Of a stretch of 64,000 nucleotides of DNA, positions 51,050 to 60,000 are shown piece after piece. Under the pieces are notes generated by a model that saw only the letters and a list, made by a program, of their open reading frames with translations, did no database searches and was not told the DNA's origin. Location of the stretch: positions 1-64,000 of the forward strand of contig CALHAW010000023.1 in NCBI GenBank assembly GCA_937934135.1, given 5' to 3'. Numbering within the stretch: the first letter of the stretch is position 1; each line of letters starts with the position of its first letter. A program made the translations under genes and the position numbers. Origin of the DNA: an uncultured Alphaproteobacteria bacterium (GTDB lineage Bacteria; Pseudomonadota; Alphaproteobacteria; Micavibrionales; Micavibrionaceae).

Positions 51050-51654
51050 AATTTGATTTCTGGCTGAATCGCTAATAATGATTTTTGGGTTATATCCTCT
51101 AATTGGTCAATTTCCGCAATGACAGGCACATCCCCATATTCTTCGATGGCTTCGCGGTTATGGGGTGCTTTGGGGCCATTAATAATCACCCCTGCAATGT
51201 TAATTTTACGCGCGCGTAAAGCGTCGAGCGATAAAAGCGTATGATTAATTGTACCAAGGCCGCTGCGGCATACCAAAATAGTCGGCAGTTCTAATTGCAT
51301 GATTAAATCAATCACAAAATTATTACGGTTGATTGGCACCATCAGGCCACCTGCGCCTTCGATAATCAATGGGCGCTCTGATTCTGGTAAGGCGAAGGCG
51401 GACATGTCGATTTTAATGCCATCGCGCTTTGCCGCTTCATGCGGGGAGAGAGGCTGGCGCAGGCGATAGGTTTCTTCGAAAAAGCGCGTATGCGAAAACC
51501 CTGTAATTTGTTGTATCCATTGCGTATCTGTCGGCGGTTTTAACCCGCTTTGCATTGGTTTCCAGTAATTAGCATTCAGATGCAACATACACCATGCCGC
51601 GGCAACGCTTTTGCCGACATGAGTATCTGTTCCTGTAATAAAATAATTTTGCAT
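51046..51654 (-). CDS. bioD: Dethiobiotin synthetase
   Basis: It closes the ureido ring of DAPA with CO2 and ATP. The P-loop is YFITGTDTHVGKSVAAAWCML (about 4-24, GTDTHVGKS), then KPMQSGLKPPTDT, IEGAGGLMVPINRNNFVIDLIMQLELPTILVCRSGLGTINHTLLSLDALRARKINIAGVIINGPKAPHNREAI. Length 202 is slightly shorter than most (about 220). It is the first gene of the minus-strand bioD-bioA unit, with a 4-base overlap. The upstream 78-base gap to the cyclic-nucleotide-binding gene shows no clear BioR or BirA site. Confidence 0.95.
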   Translation of the reverse strand: MQNYFITGTDTHVGKSVAAAWCMLHLNANYWKPMQSGLKPPTDTQWIQQITGFSHTRFFEETYRLRQPLSPHEAAKRDGIKIDMSAFALPESERPLIIEGAGGLMVPINRNNFVIDLIMQLELPTILVCRSGLGTINHTLLSLDALRARKINIAGVIINGPKAPHNREAIEEYGDVPVIAEIDQLEDITQKSLLAIQPEIKL

Positions 51655-51732
51655 ATCGTGATTATAATCAGAAAACCACCTAAATCCATAAAAGAATAGA
51701 CGCGCTCCCTACTTCATATTATTCTTACATCC

Positions 51733-52098
51733 ATGAGCGATAATCTAGAAACATTCATCTACCCTGAAGGCCGCGCCATTATTGAGCAAGGCGAACCCGC
51801 GATGGAGGCCTATTTGATTGAGCAAGGCAAAGTCAAAGTCACCATGGAAAAAGACGGAAACGTCATAGAGCTGGCAGAATTAGGGGAAGATCAGATTTTC
51901 GGTGAGACAGCGCTTTTTAAAGACTCACATTATGGCGCCACCGTGACGGCAACCGAAGAAACAACGGTTATTAAGATCACGCCAGAGATTTTGGATGCTA
52001 AAATCCGTTTATGTGATCCTATGTTACGGGCGCTTATTAAGATGATGATGGAACGCCAACGCCGCTCCAACGCTGAATTGGCCAAACAGAACACTTAA
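51733..52098 (+). CDS. Cyclic-nucleotide-binding-domain protein, 121 aa
   Basis: The whole protein is one CNBD: IYPEGRAIIEQGEPAMEAYLIEQGKVKVTMEKDGNVIELAELGEDQIFGETALFKDSHYGATVTATEETTVIKITPEIL, where FGETALF is the phosphate-binding cassette region. The C-terminal helix (IKMMMERQRRSNAELAKQN) could dimerise. There is no DNA-binding domain. It could act as a free nucleotide sensor partnering with another protein. It lies 42 bases before the cytochrome c maturation genes on the same strand, so it may regulate them or simply share their transcript. The ligand (cAMP or other) is unknown. Confidence 0.85.
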   Translation: MSDNLETFIYPEGRAIIEQGEPAMEAYLIEQGKVKVTMEKDGNVIELAELGEDQIFGETALFKDSHYGATVTATEETTVIKITPEILDAKIRLCDPMLRALIKMMMERQRRSNAELAKQNT

Positions 52099-52140
52099 TT
52101 TATTTGAATCTGCCTGTTGCTTCTTTTACAGTCTCCCTCG

Positions 52141-53193
52141 ATGGAGATATTTAAAATAGTCGGGCGTTTTTTATCAGGGGGGAGTATATTATTTTACGCC
52201 CTTCCGTGGCTGATGGTGTTGACCGTTATGGGGACAATTATCCAAAAAGATATTGGTCTGTATGACGCCGTAAATCTATATTTTCATGGTATTATCACAT
52301 GGATTGGCCCTGTCCCCACGCCAGGTGGCCTGACGATTCTGGGACTTATCTTTATTTCTCTTTTGGTGAATTTTCTGTTTTACAGCGGCTGGTCTTGGCG
52401 CAAAGCGGGAATTAATCTTTCTCATTTTGGCATTTTGCTTCTTTTATTTGGGGGCATATTGACGATTATCACAAAAAAAGAAGGGTTTATGATCATCCCT
52501 GAAGGGGAACAAAAAAATTACTTTTCAGACTATCATAACCGCGTTGTGAAAATAGGGGGTGATGTGTTTAATTTTTCAGATTTGAAAAAAAACCAAGTTA
52601 TCACAGCTGGCGATATCACACTTAATATTCTTGATAAATGTGATAATTGCGATGCCCGCGCACCCAGTGGAAGATATAAAAACCTAAAAGGGCTTGCGGT
52701 AAATATGGAACTTTTCTCAACCCCGTCAGAACTGAATAAAGAAGTGAATTTTTCGGGCCTTATGTTTGAAATAACCACCCCTGCGGCGGTGCATGGTACA
52801 TATCTGATCATGGAAGATATCCCCAAAAATCCAATTATTAATGAAATGGAAATTAAATTAACACGTGCGCAAACGCCGTTACCGTTTTCAATCATGTTAC
52901 AAGATTTTAGAAAGATTGATTACCCCGCAACAATAAAGGCGCGCGAATTTGAATCAGATTTAATAATCAATTCAAACGGCAATGAATGGCCCGTTAGTAT
53001 CAGTATGAATAAACCTCTGCGCTATAAAGGATATAGTTTTTATCAATCCTCTTTTGATCAAACAGCGCAAGGGGAGGTAACAGTTTTAACGGCCGTAAAA
53101 AATACAGGCCGTCTCTTCCCTTATTTATCCAGCTTCATTGTCCTAGCGGGACTCCTGCTTCACGCCATCATTCGTATTAGGAAACCGACATGA
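52141..53193 (+). CDS. ResB/Ccs1-like cytochrome c biogenesis protein, 350 aa
   Basis: ResB with CcsA forms the heme export and attachment complex of System II. I use the ATG at 52141; the track start at 52117 is TTG and the preceding region has no strong ribosome site, so this remains uncertain. Visible are ALPWLMVLTVMGTIIQKDIGLYDAVN (TM), GGLTILGLIFISLLVNFLF (TM), SHFGILLLLFGGILTII (TM), a periplasmic domain of about 200 residues, and NKPLRYKGYSFYQSSFDQTAQGEVTVLTAVKNTGRLFPYLSSFIVLAGLLLHAII at the end with a final TM. Its stop overlaps the CcsA start by 4 bases. The family is rarely reported for alphaproteobacteria. Confidence 0.85.
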   Translation: MEIFKIVGRFLSGGSILFYALPWLMVLTVMGTIIQKDIGLYDAVNLYFHGIITWIGPVPTPGGLTILGLIFISLLVNFLFYSGWSWRKAGINLSHFGILLLLFGGILTIITKKEGFMIIPEGEQKNYFSDYHNRVVKIGGDVFNFSDLKKNQVITAGDITLNILDKCDNCDARAPSGRYKNLKGLAVNMELFSTPSELNKEVNFSGLMFEITTPAAVHGTYLIMEDIPKNPIINEMEIKLTRAQTPLPFSIMLQDFRKIDYPATIKAREFESDLIINSNGNEWPVSISMNKPLRYKGYSFYQSSFDQTAQGEVTVLTAVKNTGRLFPYLSSFIVLAGLLLHAIIRIRKPT

Positions 53194-54881
53194 TCAGGGC
53201 GCTCTTTCTTATTTTGTTATTTTTTCCGCATTTTGCTTATGCGAAGGACACAATCAATTTGTCTGAATGGAAAACATTACCCATCTTACATGAAGGGCGG
53301 GTTAAACCCCTTGATAGTTTTGCGCGGATTTATCTTAAAACCTTTTCACAGCGGGAAAATATTGATTCCTTCAATGCCACTGAATGGTTGGCGCAAACGG
53401 TTTTTACACCCGCAAAGGCGCTGCAAACTCCTTTGTTTAAAAGCCGTGATGGGGCAGGGAAGGCACGGTATTTTTCTTATGAAGAACTGGCTGTTTATAT
53501 CCAAACTCATCAAAAAGAAATTGAAAATCTTGTTGGTAAAAACGCAGAAGATCGTTCTTTGGCGCAAACGGAATTGATGACGCTTTATGAGAATTTTATA
53601 TTATATACGCAACTTCTTCGAACAACCACCTTGTTTTTGACGCCAGAAGAAAATCAAAAAGATTTACACTATAAATTACAAAAAATAATTTTAAAAAAAG
53701 GCAATGATTTTGATGCCTATACCCCAGAAGAAAAAGAAATTGCAGCGCAGGCATATAGTTTTCAAATTTTGAAGGACAGCGCAAAAAATAATGTTTTGTT
53801 TCGGGTTATTCCAGATGAAAATTCTTGGTTTTCGCCATGGGCAGCAAAACGGGGAAACTTTAACCCTGATGCGGTGCAGGCATGGGGTGCAATGGCAAAA
53901 GCCTATCAGTCAGGAAATCAGGAAGAATGGAATCAGGCCATTGGTGGTTTAAAAACCAACTCATTAAAATTAAAAACAGAAGTTATTTTTAATATTTTAT
54001 CATTACAGCATATTGCGGCGTTGCTATACGGGCTTGCCATTTTCTGCTTCATTTTATCTCATTTTTATAAAACACGCTTCTTTGAAAAACCGACATTGGC
54101 GGTTTTGACCGGTGGGGTGATTGCTAATTTTATACATATCGCGTTGCGTGTTTATATTTTGGGGCGTCCCCCTATTGGGACGCTCTATGAATCGGTGTTG
54201 TTTGTGGCGCTTGTATGCGCTGCGGGATATGCGTTTTTGGCGTGGCGGCAACAAAACGCCAATCATATTTTATTGGGCGCAATATCAGGCTTGCTCTTAC
54301 TGTTAACGGCGCAGGCCTTTGCAGGAAATGACACAATGGGGACATTGGTTGCTGTTCTGAATACTGATTTTTGGCTGATGACACATGTTATTTGTATTAC
54401 GTTGGGGTATGGCACTTGTTTGCTCGCATCCGTTACGGCGCATTATTATTTAATTCAAAAAATCCGCAATAAAGACACCAAAGAAATCTTTACGACGATT
54501 AAAACGCTTTCAATTTTCTCCCTGCTTCTTGTCACGGTCGGAACAATTTTAGGCGGCCTATGGGCGGATCAATCATGGGGACGTTTTTGGGGGTGGGATC
54601 CAAAAGAAAATGGCGCGCTGTTAATTGTTTTATGGTTGATATGGGGTCTACATGGGCATTTAACGCAACATTTAAACCGTATGGGCTTTGTAATTGGGAT
54701 GGCACTGCTTTCCATTATTGTCGTGCTGGCATGGTTTGGGGTGAACTTGTTGAGTATTGGTTTGCATTCCTATGGCTTTATTTCTGGTGTAGCATGGGGA
54801 ATTGCCTTGTTCTGCGTTTTTGAAATGGCTTTGATTGGTGCGTTGTGGCTGTTACCGAAATGGAAAAAACATGAAAATTAA
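53190..54881 (+). CDS. CcsA/ResC-like cytochrome c maturation protein, 563 aa
   Basis: It is the heme-handling partner of ResB. The N-terminal third (KDTINLSEWKTLPILHEGRVKPLDSFARIYLKTF) has a signal sequence and the LPILHEGRVKPLDSFAR motif known from CcsA/ResC-type proteins. The C-terminal membrane part (about 270-560) has VYILGRPPIGTLYESVLFVA, THVICITLGYGTCLLASVTAHYYL and the tryptophan-rich heme motif SWGRFWGWDPKENGALLIVLWLIWGLHGHLTQHL (about 455-490), plus LLSIGLHSYGFISGVAWG with a candidate heme-ligand His. The protein overlaps the next gene by 11 bases. It would attach heme to apocytochromes in the periplasm. Confidence 0.87.
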   Translation: MIRALFLILLFFPHFAYAKDTINLSEWKTLPILHEGRVKPLDSFARIYLKTFSQRENIDSFNATEWLAQTVFTPAKALQTPLFKSRDGAGKARYFSYEELAVYIQTHQKEIENLVGKNAEDRSLAQTELMTLYENFILYTQLLRTTTLFLTPEENQKDLHYKLQKIILKKGNDFDAYTPEEKEIAAQAYSFQILKDSAKNNVLFRVIPDENSWFSPWAAKRGNFNPDAVQAWGAMAKAYQSGNQEEWNQAIGGLKTNSLKLKTEVIFNILSLQHIAALLYGLAIFCFILSHFYKTRFFEKPTLAVLTGGVIANFIHIALRVYILGRPPIGTLYESVLFVALVCAAGYAFLAWRQQNANHILLGAISGLLLLLTAQAFAGNDTMGTLVAVLNTDFWLMTHVICITLGYGTCLLASVTAHYYLIQKIRNKDTKEIFTTIKTLSIFSLLLVTVGTILGGLWADQSWGRFWGWDPKENGALLIVLWLIWGLHGHLTQHLNRMGFVIGMALLSIIVVLAWFGVNLLSIGLHSYGFISGVAWGIALFCVFEMALIGALWLLPKWKKHEN

Positions 54882-55398
54882 TTTCCTGCTCCTAATTGTT
54901 TTTATTGCCGTCGGGTTGGGGTGGAATTTTTACAATAATCAAAAACCGCTCCCGCATTCTTTACCAAAGCAAGCACTCCCTTTTACCTATATGACATTAA
55001 CGGGGGAAAGTGGCGCGCTTAGTGATCATAAAGGCCGCGTGACGCTGATCCATTTTTGGGCGACATGGTGCGCCCCGTGTTTGGCAGAATTGCCGAGTCT
55101 TATTGATTTAGCAACTAATCAGGAAAATCTCACGATTCTTGCTGTTGCGGTAAGGGATAAAACGACGAAGATTGATCGTTTTTTGAAAAAAATAGATAAA
55201 ATACTGCCCGAAAATTTTATTGTTGCCCTTGATCCCAATCAGGATATTTCCAAAAATCTATATGGCACGGTAAAATTACCCGAAAGCTTTCTATTGAACA
55301 GACAGCACGCTTTTTCCCAAAAAATAATCGGTGCGGAAGAAAATTGGAATAGCGCTCTATGGAAACAAAAACTGAGATCGTTACAAAAAAGTGAATAA
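54871..55398 (+). CDS. Thioredoxin-like (TlpA/ResA-type) protein, 175 aa
   Basis: It likely reduces apocytochrome disulfides before heme attachment. I use ATG 54871 (MKINFLLLIVFIAVGLGWNFYNNQ), overlapping the CcsA stop by 11 bases. An N-terminal membrane anchor is followed by the thioredoxin fold with the active site LIHFWATWCAPCLAELPSL (WCAPC at about 68-72). The cis-proline region and GTVKLPESFLLNRQ are visible. Together with ResB and CcsA it makes the three-gene System II set; a CcdA-type electron source is not beside it. Confidence 0.88.
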   Translation: MKINFLLLIVFIAVGLGWNFYNNQKPLPHSLPKQALPFTYMTLTGESGALSDHKGRVTLIHFWATWCAPCLAELPSLIDLATNQENLTILAVAVRDKTTKIDRFLKKIDKILPENFIVALDPNQDISKNLYGTVKLPESFLLNRQHAFSQKIIGAEENWNSALWKQKLRSLQKSE

Positions 55399-55517
55399 TC
55401 CTGTGCATAAAAACGAAACAACCTGTTGAAAACTTCTGTATATCTTGGGGGGTGGATTGCGCTAAGTCACGAATATCCTTAGTCTTTTGGGGAATGCATT
55501 CAATACTATGGAATATC

Positions 55518-56408
55518 ATGTTCCCTTTCTATGACGTAATTAAGCAGGCTTTGATACTAACCCGTACTACTATCCTATGTAGTGTGGCGTGTATTTCCGT
55601 GCTTTTAGGCGGGTGTGATGTTGTTGGGTCGGATTGGAAGAATGGCCCTGTTAAGATTGCCGATGTTCAAAAAAGAAAAGCCGAAGCGGCGGCAGGGGCA
55701 ACCGAAGAAGTATCGCGCCTTGAAAGGCCGTCTTCTCCCGCGCCTGTTCAGAAAGTGAGCGCTTCTAACCCTAGAAAGCTTAATCCAAAGAACTTATTTG
55801 GTGGCAATTTGCGGTCTGAGGAAGAGCGCATTGATCGGTTAGAGCGCGCTATGCAAAATATGCGCAATGACTTTGACCTTGTTGAACCGTCAATTAAACG
55901 CTTAATGGCGATTGAGGCAGATATTCAAAACCTTGTGGGTGAACTGCGTAAGCTTTCCAATGAAACAACGCAGGCAAATAAAGCGGCGGTTATGCAAGTG
56001 CCGGCGCCTGCTGTGAACTCTAAACCGGTTAAAACCACAAAGACGGCTAAGAAAATACAAACAAAAACCCCACCGCCTGTTTCTGGTAATCCTGAAATTT
56101 ATGATGTGCGCATTGGGCAACATTCAGATAAAACCCGTATTGTGTTAGACAGTAACGCGAAAACATCTTTCAGTGTTGATATTGATAATGATGAAAAAAT
56201 TATGGTGGTGGATTTACCCAATACCAAATGGTCTGCGGTAACATCAAAAAATCTAGGCTCAAAAATTGTATCCTCATACCGTGTTGAACAATCTGGTGAT
56301 GATACATTGCTGATATTTGCCTTGAAACGCAGCGCCGATATTCTCTCCCAAAGCGAGATCGCTGGCGCTCGTGGTGTTGGGCGGCGTATTGTTATTGATT
56401 TGAAATAA
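55518..56408 (+). CDS. Lipoprotein with AMIN domain, about 296 aa
   Basis: A probable lipoprotein: the hydrophobic stretch TTILCSVACISVLLGGC ends in an LLGGC lipobox. The middle (about 60-160) is charged and coiled-coil-like (EEERIDRLERAMQNMRNDFDLVEPSIKRLMAIEADIQNLVGELRKL), followed by a Pro/Lys-rich linker. The C-terminal 100 residues (PEIYDVRIGQHSDKTRIVLDSNAKTSFSVDIDNDEKIMVVDLPNT and RIVIDLK) fit an AMIN domain, known from amidases and secretins for peptidoglycan targeting. Here it stands alone on a lipid anchor. The start is uncertain: ATG 55518 is preferred, but 55452 and 55494 are in frame. Confidence 0.72.
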   Translation: MFPFYDVIKQALILTRTTILCSVACISVLLGGCDVVGSDWKNGPVKIADVQKRKAEAAAGATEEVSRLERPSSPAPVQKVSASNPRKLNPKNLFGGNLRSEEERIDRLERAMQNMRNDFDLVEPSIKRLMAIEADIQNLVGELRKLSNETTQANKAAVMQVPAPAVNSKPVKTTKTAKKIQTKTPPPVSGNPEIYDVRIGQHSDKTRIVLDSNAKTSFSVDIDNDEKIMVVDLPNTKWSAVTSKNLGSKIVSSYRVEQSGDDTLLIFALKRSADILSQSEIAGARGVGRRIVIDLK

Positions 56409-56862
56409 GCCTGAAAAGCTTTTCCTTATTGATTAAAACCAGAATACAGGATGAAATCCAAACGCCAACCGCCATAAAAAACAGCGCGCCACCATCCCCT
56501 TGCACATCAATGCCAAGCGGCGTGAAAAGATGGAAGAAGATTGCACCGCTCATCACGCCCATGGACATTAATGCGCCCAAAGGATTTAAAATTTTATAGC
56601 GTGTAAATAATCCTATTAAAAGCAGGCTTGCCGCGACAAGCTCGGCACTACCAATGACATAGGCACTAAAGAGACCAGGCGCTAAAAACAAGCCATTAAT
56701 GCCAAAGGTGGAAGCGGCCCAGTCATTTAAAGTTGTAAAAATATGGACAGTCTCAGGCGCGCCTGAAAACTTGAAGAAGAGCGACTGCACAAAAATAAAG
56801 CTTATGAAAATGGAGAGTATGTAAGGAAGAATGTTCCTAATTTTTTCCCTTGATAGAGTCAT
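56392..56862 (-). CDS. DoxX-family membrane protein, 156 aa
   Basis: Four membrane helices are predicted (ILPYILSIFISFIFVQSLFFKFSGA, LFSAYVIGSAELVAASLLLIGLF, PLGALMSMGVMSGAIFFHLF, GALFFMAVGVWISSCILVL). The FKFSGAPETV and GSAELVAASLLLIGLFTRYKILNPLGALMSMGVM segments match DoxX-type proteins, whose role is usually unclear (linked with redox or thiosulfate metabolism in some species). It overlaps the convergent AMIN lipoprotein gene by 17 bases. No partner gene is evident. Confidence 0.8.
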   Translation of the reverse strand: MTLSREKIRNILPYILSIFISFIFVQSLFFKFSGAPETVHIFTTLNDWAASTFGINGLFLAPGLFSAYVIGSAELVAASLLLIGLFTRYKILNPLGALMSMGVMSGAIFFHLFTPLGIDVQGDGGALFFMAVGVWISSCILVLINKEKLFRLISNQ

Positions 56863-56941
56863 AATTTAATCCTTTTTGGGCTTGCTTATATGGGGGGATT
56901 CGTTTTATTGCATATCCGCGTTACATATATGGGCTTACTGC

Positions 56942-56970
56942 TTGATGAAATGCTATTTTGTCCGTATTCT
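56942..56970 (+). promoter_or_regulatory. Possible promoter of the glutamate dehydrogenase gene
   Basis: TTGATG (56942-56947), a 17-base spacer and TATTCT (56965-56970) precede the gene, giving a leader of about 30 bases. It is a reasonable sigma-70 type match found by eye. Confidence 0.4.
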
Positions 56971-57008
56971 GGACTGTCTAATAATTAAGGGTGCGGTAAA
57001 TAAATAAC

Positions 57009-60000
57009 ATGAATAAAACTACCTTAAAGAAAGCTGCAAGTCATATCTCTTCTGATAAAAAAGCTGAAAAATATAAAAATTTCTTAAAAACATTTTTTGA
57101 AAATGTGCCTGACGGTGACACGGTGATGATGGCACCAGAAAGTTTGGCGCGTACCGCGCAAACCCACCTTCAGCTTTCTGAAAAACGCGATATTAATATT
57201 GCACCTGCAATTTTAGTCCATACCCCAACATTAGAAAAAAATGGCTGGAACGCGGAACGTACTATTATTGATATTGTTAATGATGATATGGCGTTTTTGG
57301 TTGATTCTGTGGTGGCAGAAATTATTCGTCATAAATATCAAATTGCTGTTTTTATTCATCCTATTTTACACGTGGAATTGAACAGTAAAAAGAAAATTCA
57401 AATAATTCATGCAAAAGAGATTACAGGCAAGACCCACGCCCAATCGCACATTCATATTGAATTAAACCGTATCTTAAGCACCGCCGAAGCCCGCGCATTA
57501 AGTGAAAATATAGCAAAAATTTTAAATGATGCACGGCTTGCAAATCGTGACTGGTTGGCTATGCGCCGTAAGATTGATGTTGCAAAAGAAGCCGTTGCCA
57601 CAACACCAGCAAAATTTGGTAAGCATGCAATTAGTGAATATGCAGATTTTCTAGATTATCTCTTTGATAATAACTTTACGTTTTTAGGGTATCGTGAATA
57701 TAGCTTTAGCAAAAGTAAATCTGCCAATGATAAAACCTTTAAAAGCAAAGTGATTATGGGGTCCAGCCTTGGCGTATTGGCTGATGAGCGCGCACCTGTT
57801 TATATTAATGAAGCACGCAAAAGCCTCACAGAAACACAGCAAAATTTACGCATTAAACAAGAACCCCTTACCATCTGTAAAGTTAATCGTCATTCAACAG
57901 TGCATCGCCGCGTTCCTATCGATGCGATTGCGATTAAACGCTATGATAAAAAAGGTAACGTTGTGGGAGAGATCCTCTTTCTTGGGCTTTTTACATCGGT
58001 TACTTACTCCCGCAGTGTAACGGATATTCCATTGCTCCGCATGAAAGTGGATAATGTTGTTAAGCGATCAAAATTTGCCAATGCCAGCCATAATTACAAA
58101 GCATTGCGCCATATTTTAGAGCGTTACCCGCGCGATGAAATTTTGCAGATGCCTGAAAAGCTTCTCTATGATCACAGCCTTAGTATCCTTCGCCTGCAAG
58201 AACGCCCGCATATTGCGCTTTATACGCGCGTTGACCCATTTGGTCGCTATATTTCGGCGCTGGTTTATGTGCCGCGTGATAAATATGAAACACGTCTTCG
58301 GTTGAAACTGCAAAATATCTTATGCGAACGCCTAAATGGTATTTGCGGCAATTTTAAAGTCCTTCAGGATGATTCCCCATTGGCGCGTGTTATCTTCCAA
58401 ATTGATATTAACAGCCAAAAAGGCATCCCTGATTTTAATGAATCAGACTTAGAGGATGAATTAATTGAAGCCGGCCAAAGCTGGCCTGATCAGTTGAAGT
58501 TATGCATTACTGATGACATTAATAACCCGCATGAACAAAGCAACTTTATCAAAAATTATACAGATGCTTTTCCAACGGCCTACCATGATCAATATGCCCC
58601 CGCGCAGGGGCGCTATGACATGCATAAAATTGAAACAGTCATTAAGGCAGATAATATCGCGCTTGAACTGTTTGAAGATCATGCGGCTGGCGAAAAAGAA
58701 ATTCGTTTAAAACTCTATCACGCGAAAGAACCTTTGGCACTTTCTGATGTGCTGCCCATCATGGAAAATATGGGTTTAAATGTGATTACTGAACTGCCCT
58801 TTGAAGTAACGCCTGCGCATTTTGATCATACTGTTTGGATTCATGATTTCCTTATTGAAGCCAATGACCCTGCAGTTTTTCCTGATGTATTAGAAATTAA
58901 ACAAGCCTTTGAAGATGTTTTTGCCAAAACATGGAATGGACAAGTCGAAAGTGACAGCCTGAATATGCTGTCCTTTTATTGTAATATGCCGTGGCATGAT
59001 ATTGCGATATTGCGCGCATACACGCATTATTTGCGTCAAACGGGCGTGTCTTATTCTATGGCCTATATTGAAACGGCAATTACTACTTATCCTGATATTG
59101 CGGCAAAGCTGGTCGAATTTTTTAAAGATTTATTTGATCCGTCAACGCCAAAATTATCAGATCAACAAAAGAAAAACCGTACAAAGGCCATTCATAAGTC
59201 ACTCAATAAAGTTGATGCGTTAGATCATGATCGTATTTTTCGCCAGTTAACGGCCTTGCTCAATGCGACATTGCGGACAAATTTCTACCAAAAAAATGAA
59301 CAGGGTGATCATAAAACGCATCTCTCTTTTAAGCTGGATAGTAAAACCATTGATTTCCTTCCCAATCCAAAACCATACCGTGATATTTTTGTCTATTCTG
59401 CACGGGTGGAAGGGGTGCATTTGCGCGGTGATAAAATTGCGCGCGGTGGCTTGCGTTGGTCTGACCGTCATGAAGATTTCCGCACCGAAGTGCTTGGCCT
59501 GATGAAGGCGCAACAGGTGAAAAACGCCATTATTGTACCAATGGGCGCAAAAGGTGGATTTGTTGTTAAAAAACCATTTACAGGGGATCGCACCGCATGG
59601 CATGGCGAAGGTGTAGAGTGTTATAAAATATTTATCCGTGGCCTTTTGGACATTACAGATAACCGTGTCGGGGATAAGGTTGTGCCACCGTTGGATGTGC
59701 TGCGTTATGATGATGATGATCCTTATTTCGTTGTGGCGGCAGATAAAGGAACGGCAACGTTTTCTGATATCGCCAATGGTTTATCTGAAGACTATAATTT
59801 CTGGCTGGGTGATGCGTTTGCCTCTGGCGGTTCTGCAGGATATGACCATAAAAAAATGGGTATTACGGCGCGCGGCGCATGGGAATCTGTGAAACGTCAT
59901 TTCCGCGAAATTGGTCATGATACACAAACACAGAAATTTGATGTCATTGGTGTGGGTGATATGGCAGGGGATGTGTTTGGGAATGGCATGTTATTATCTG

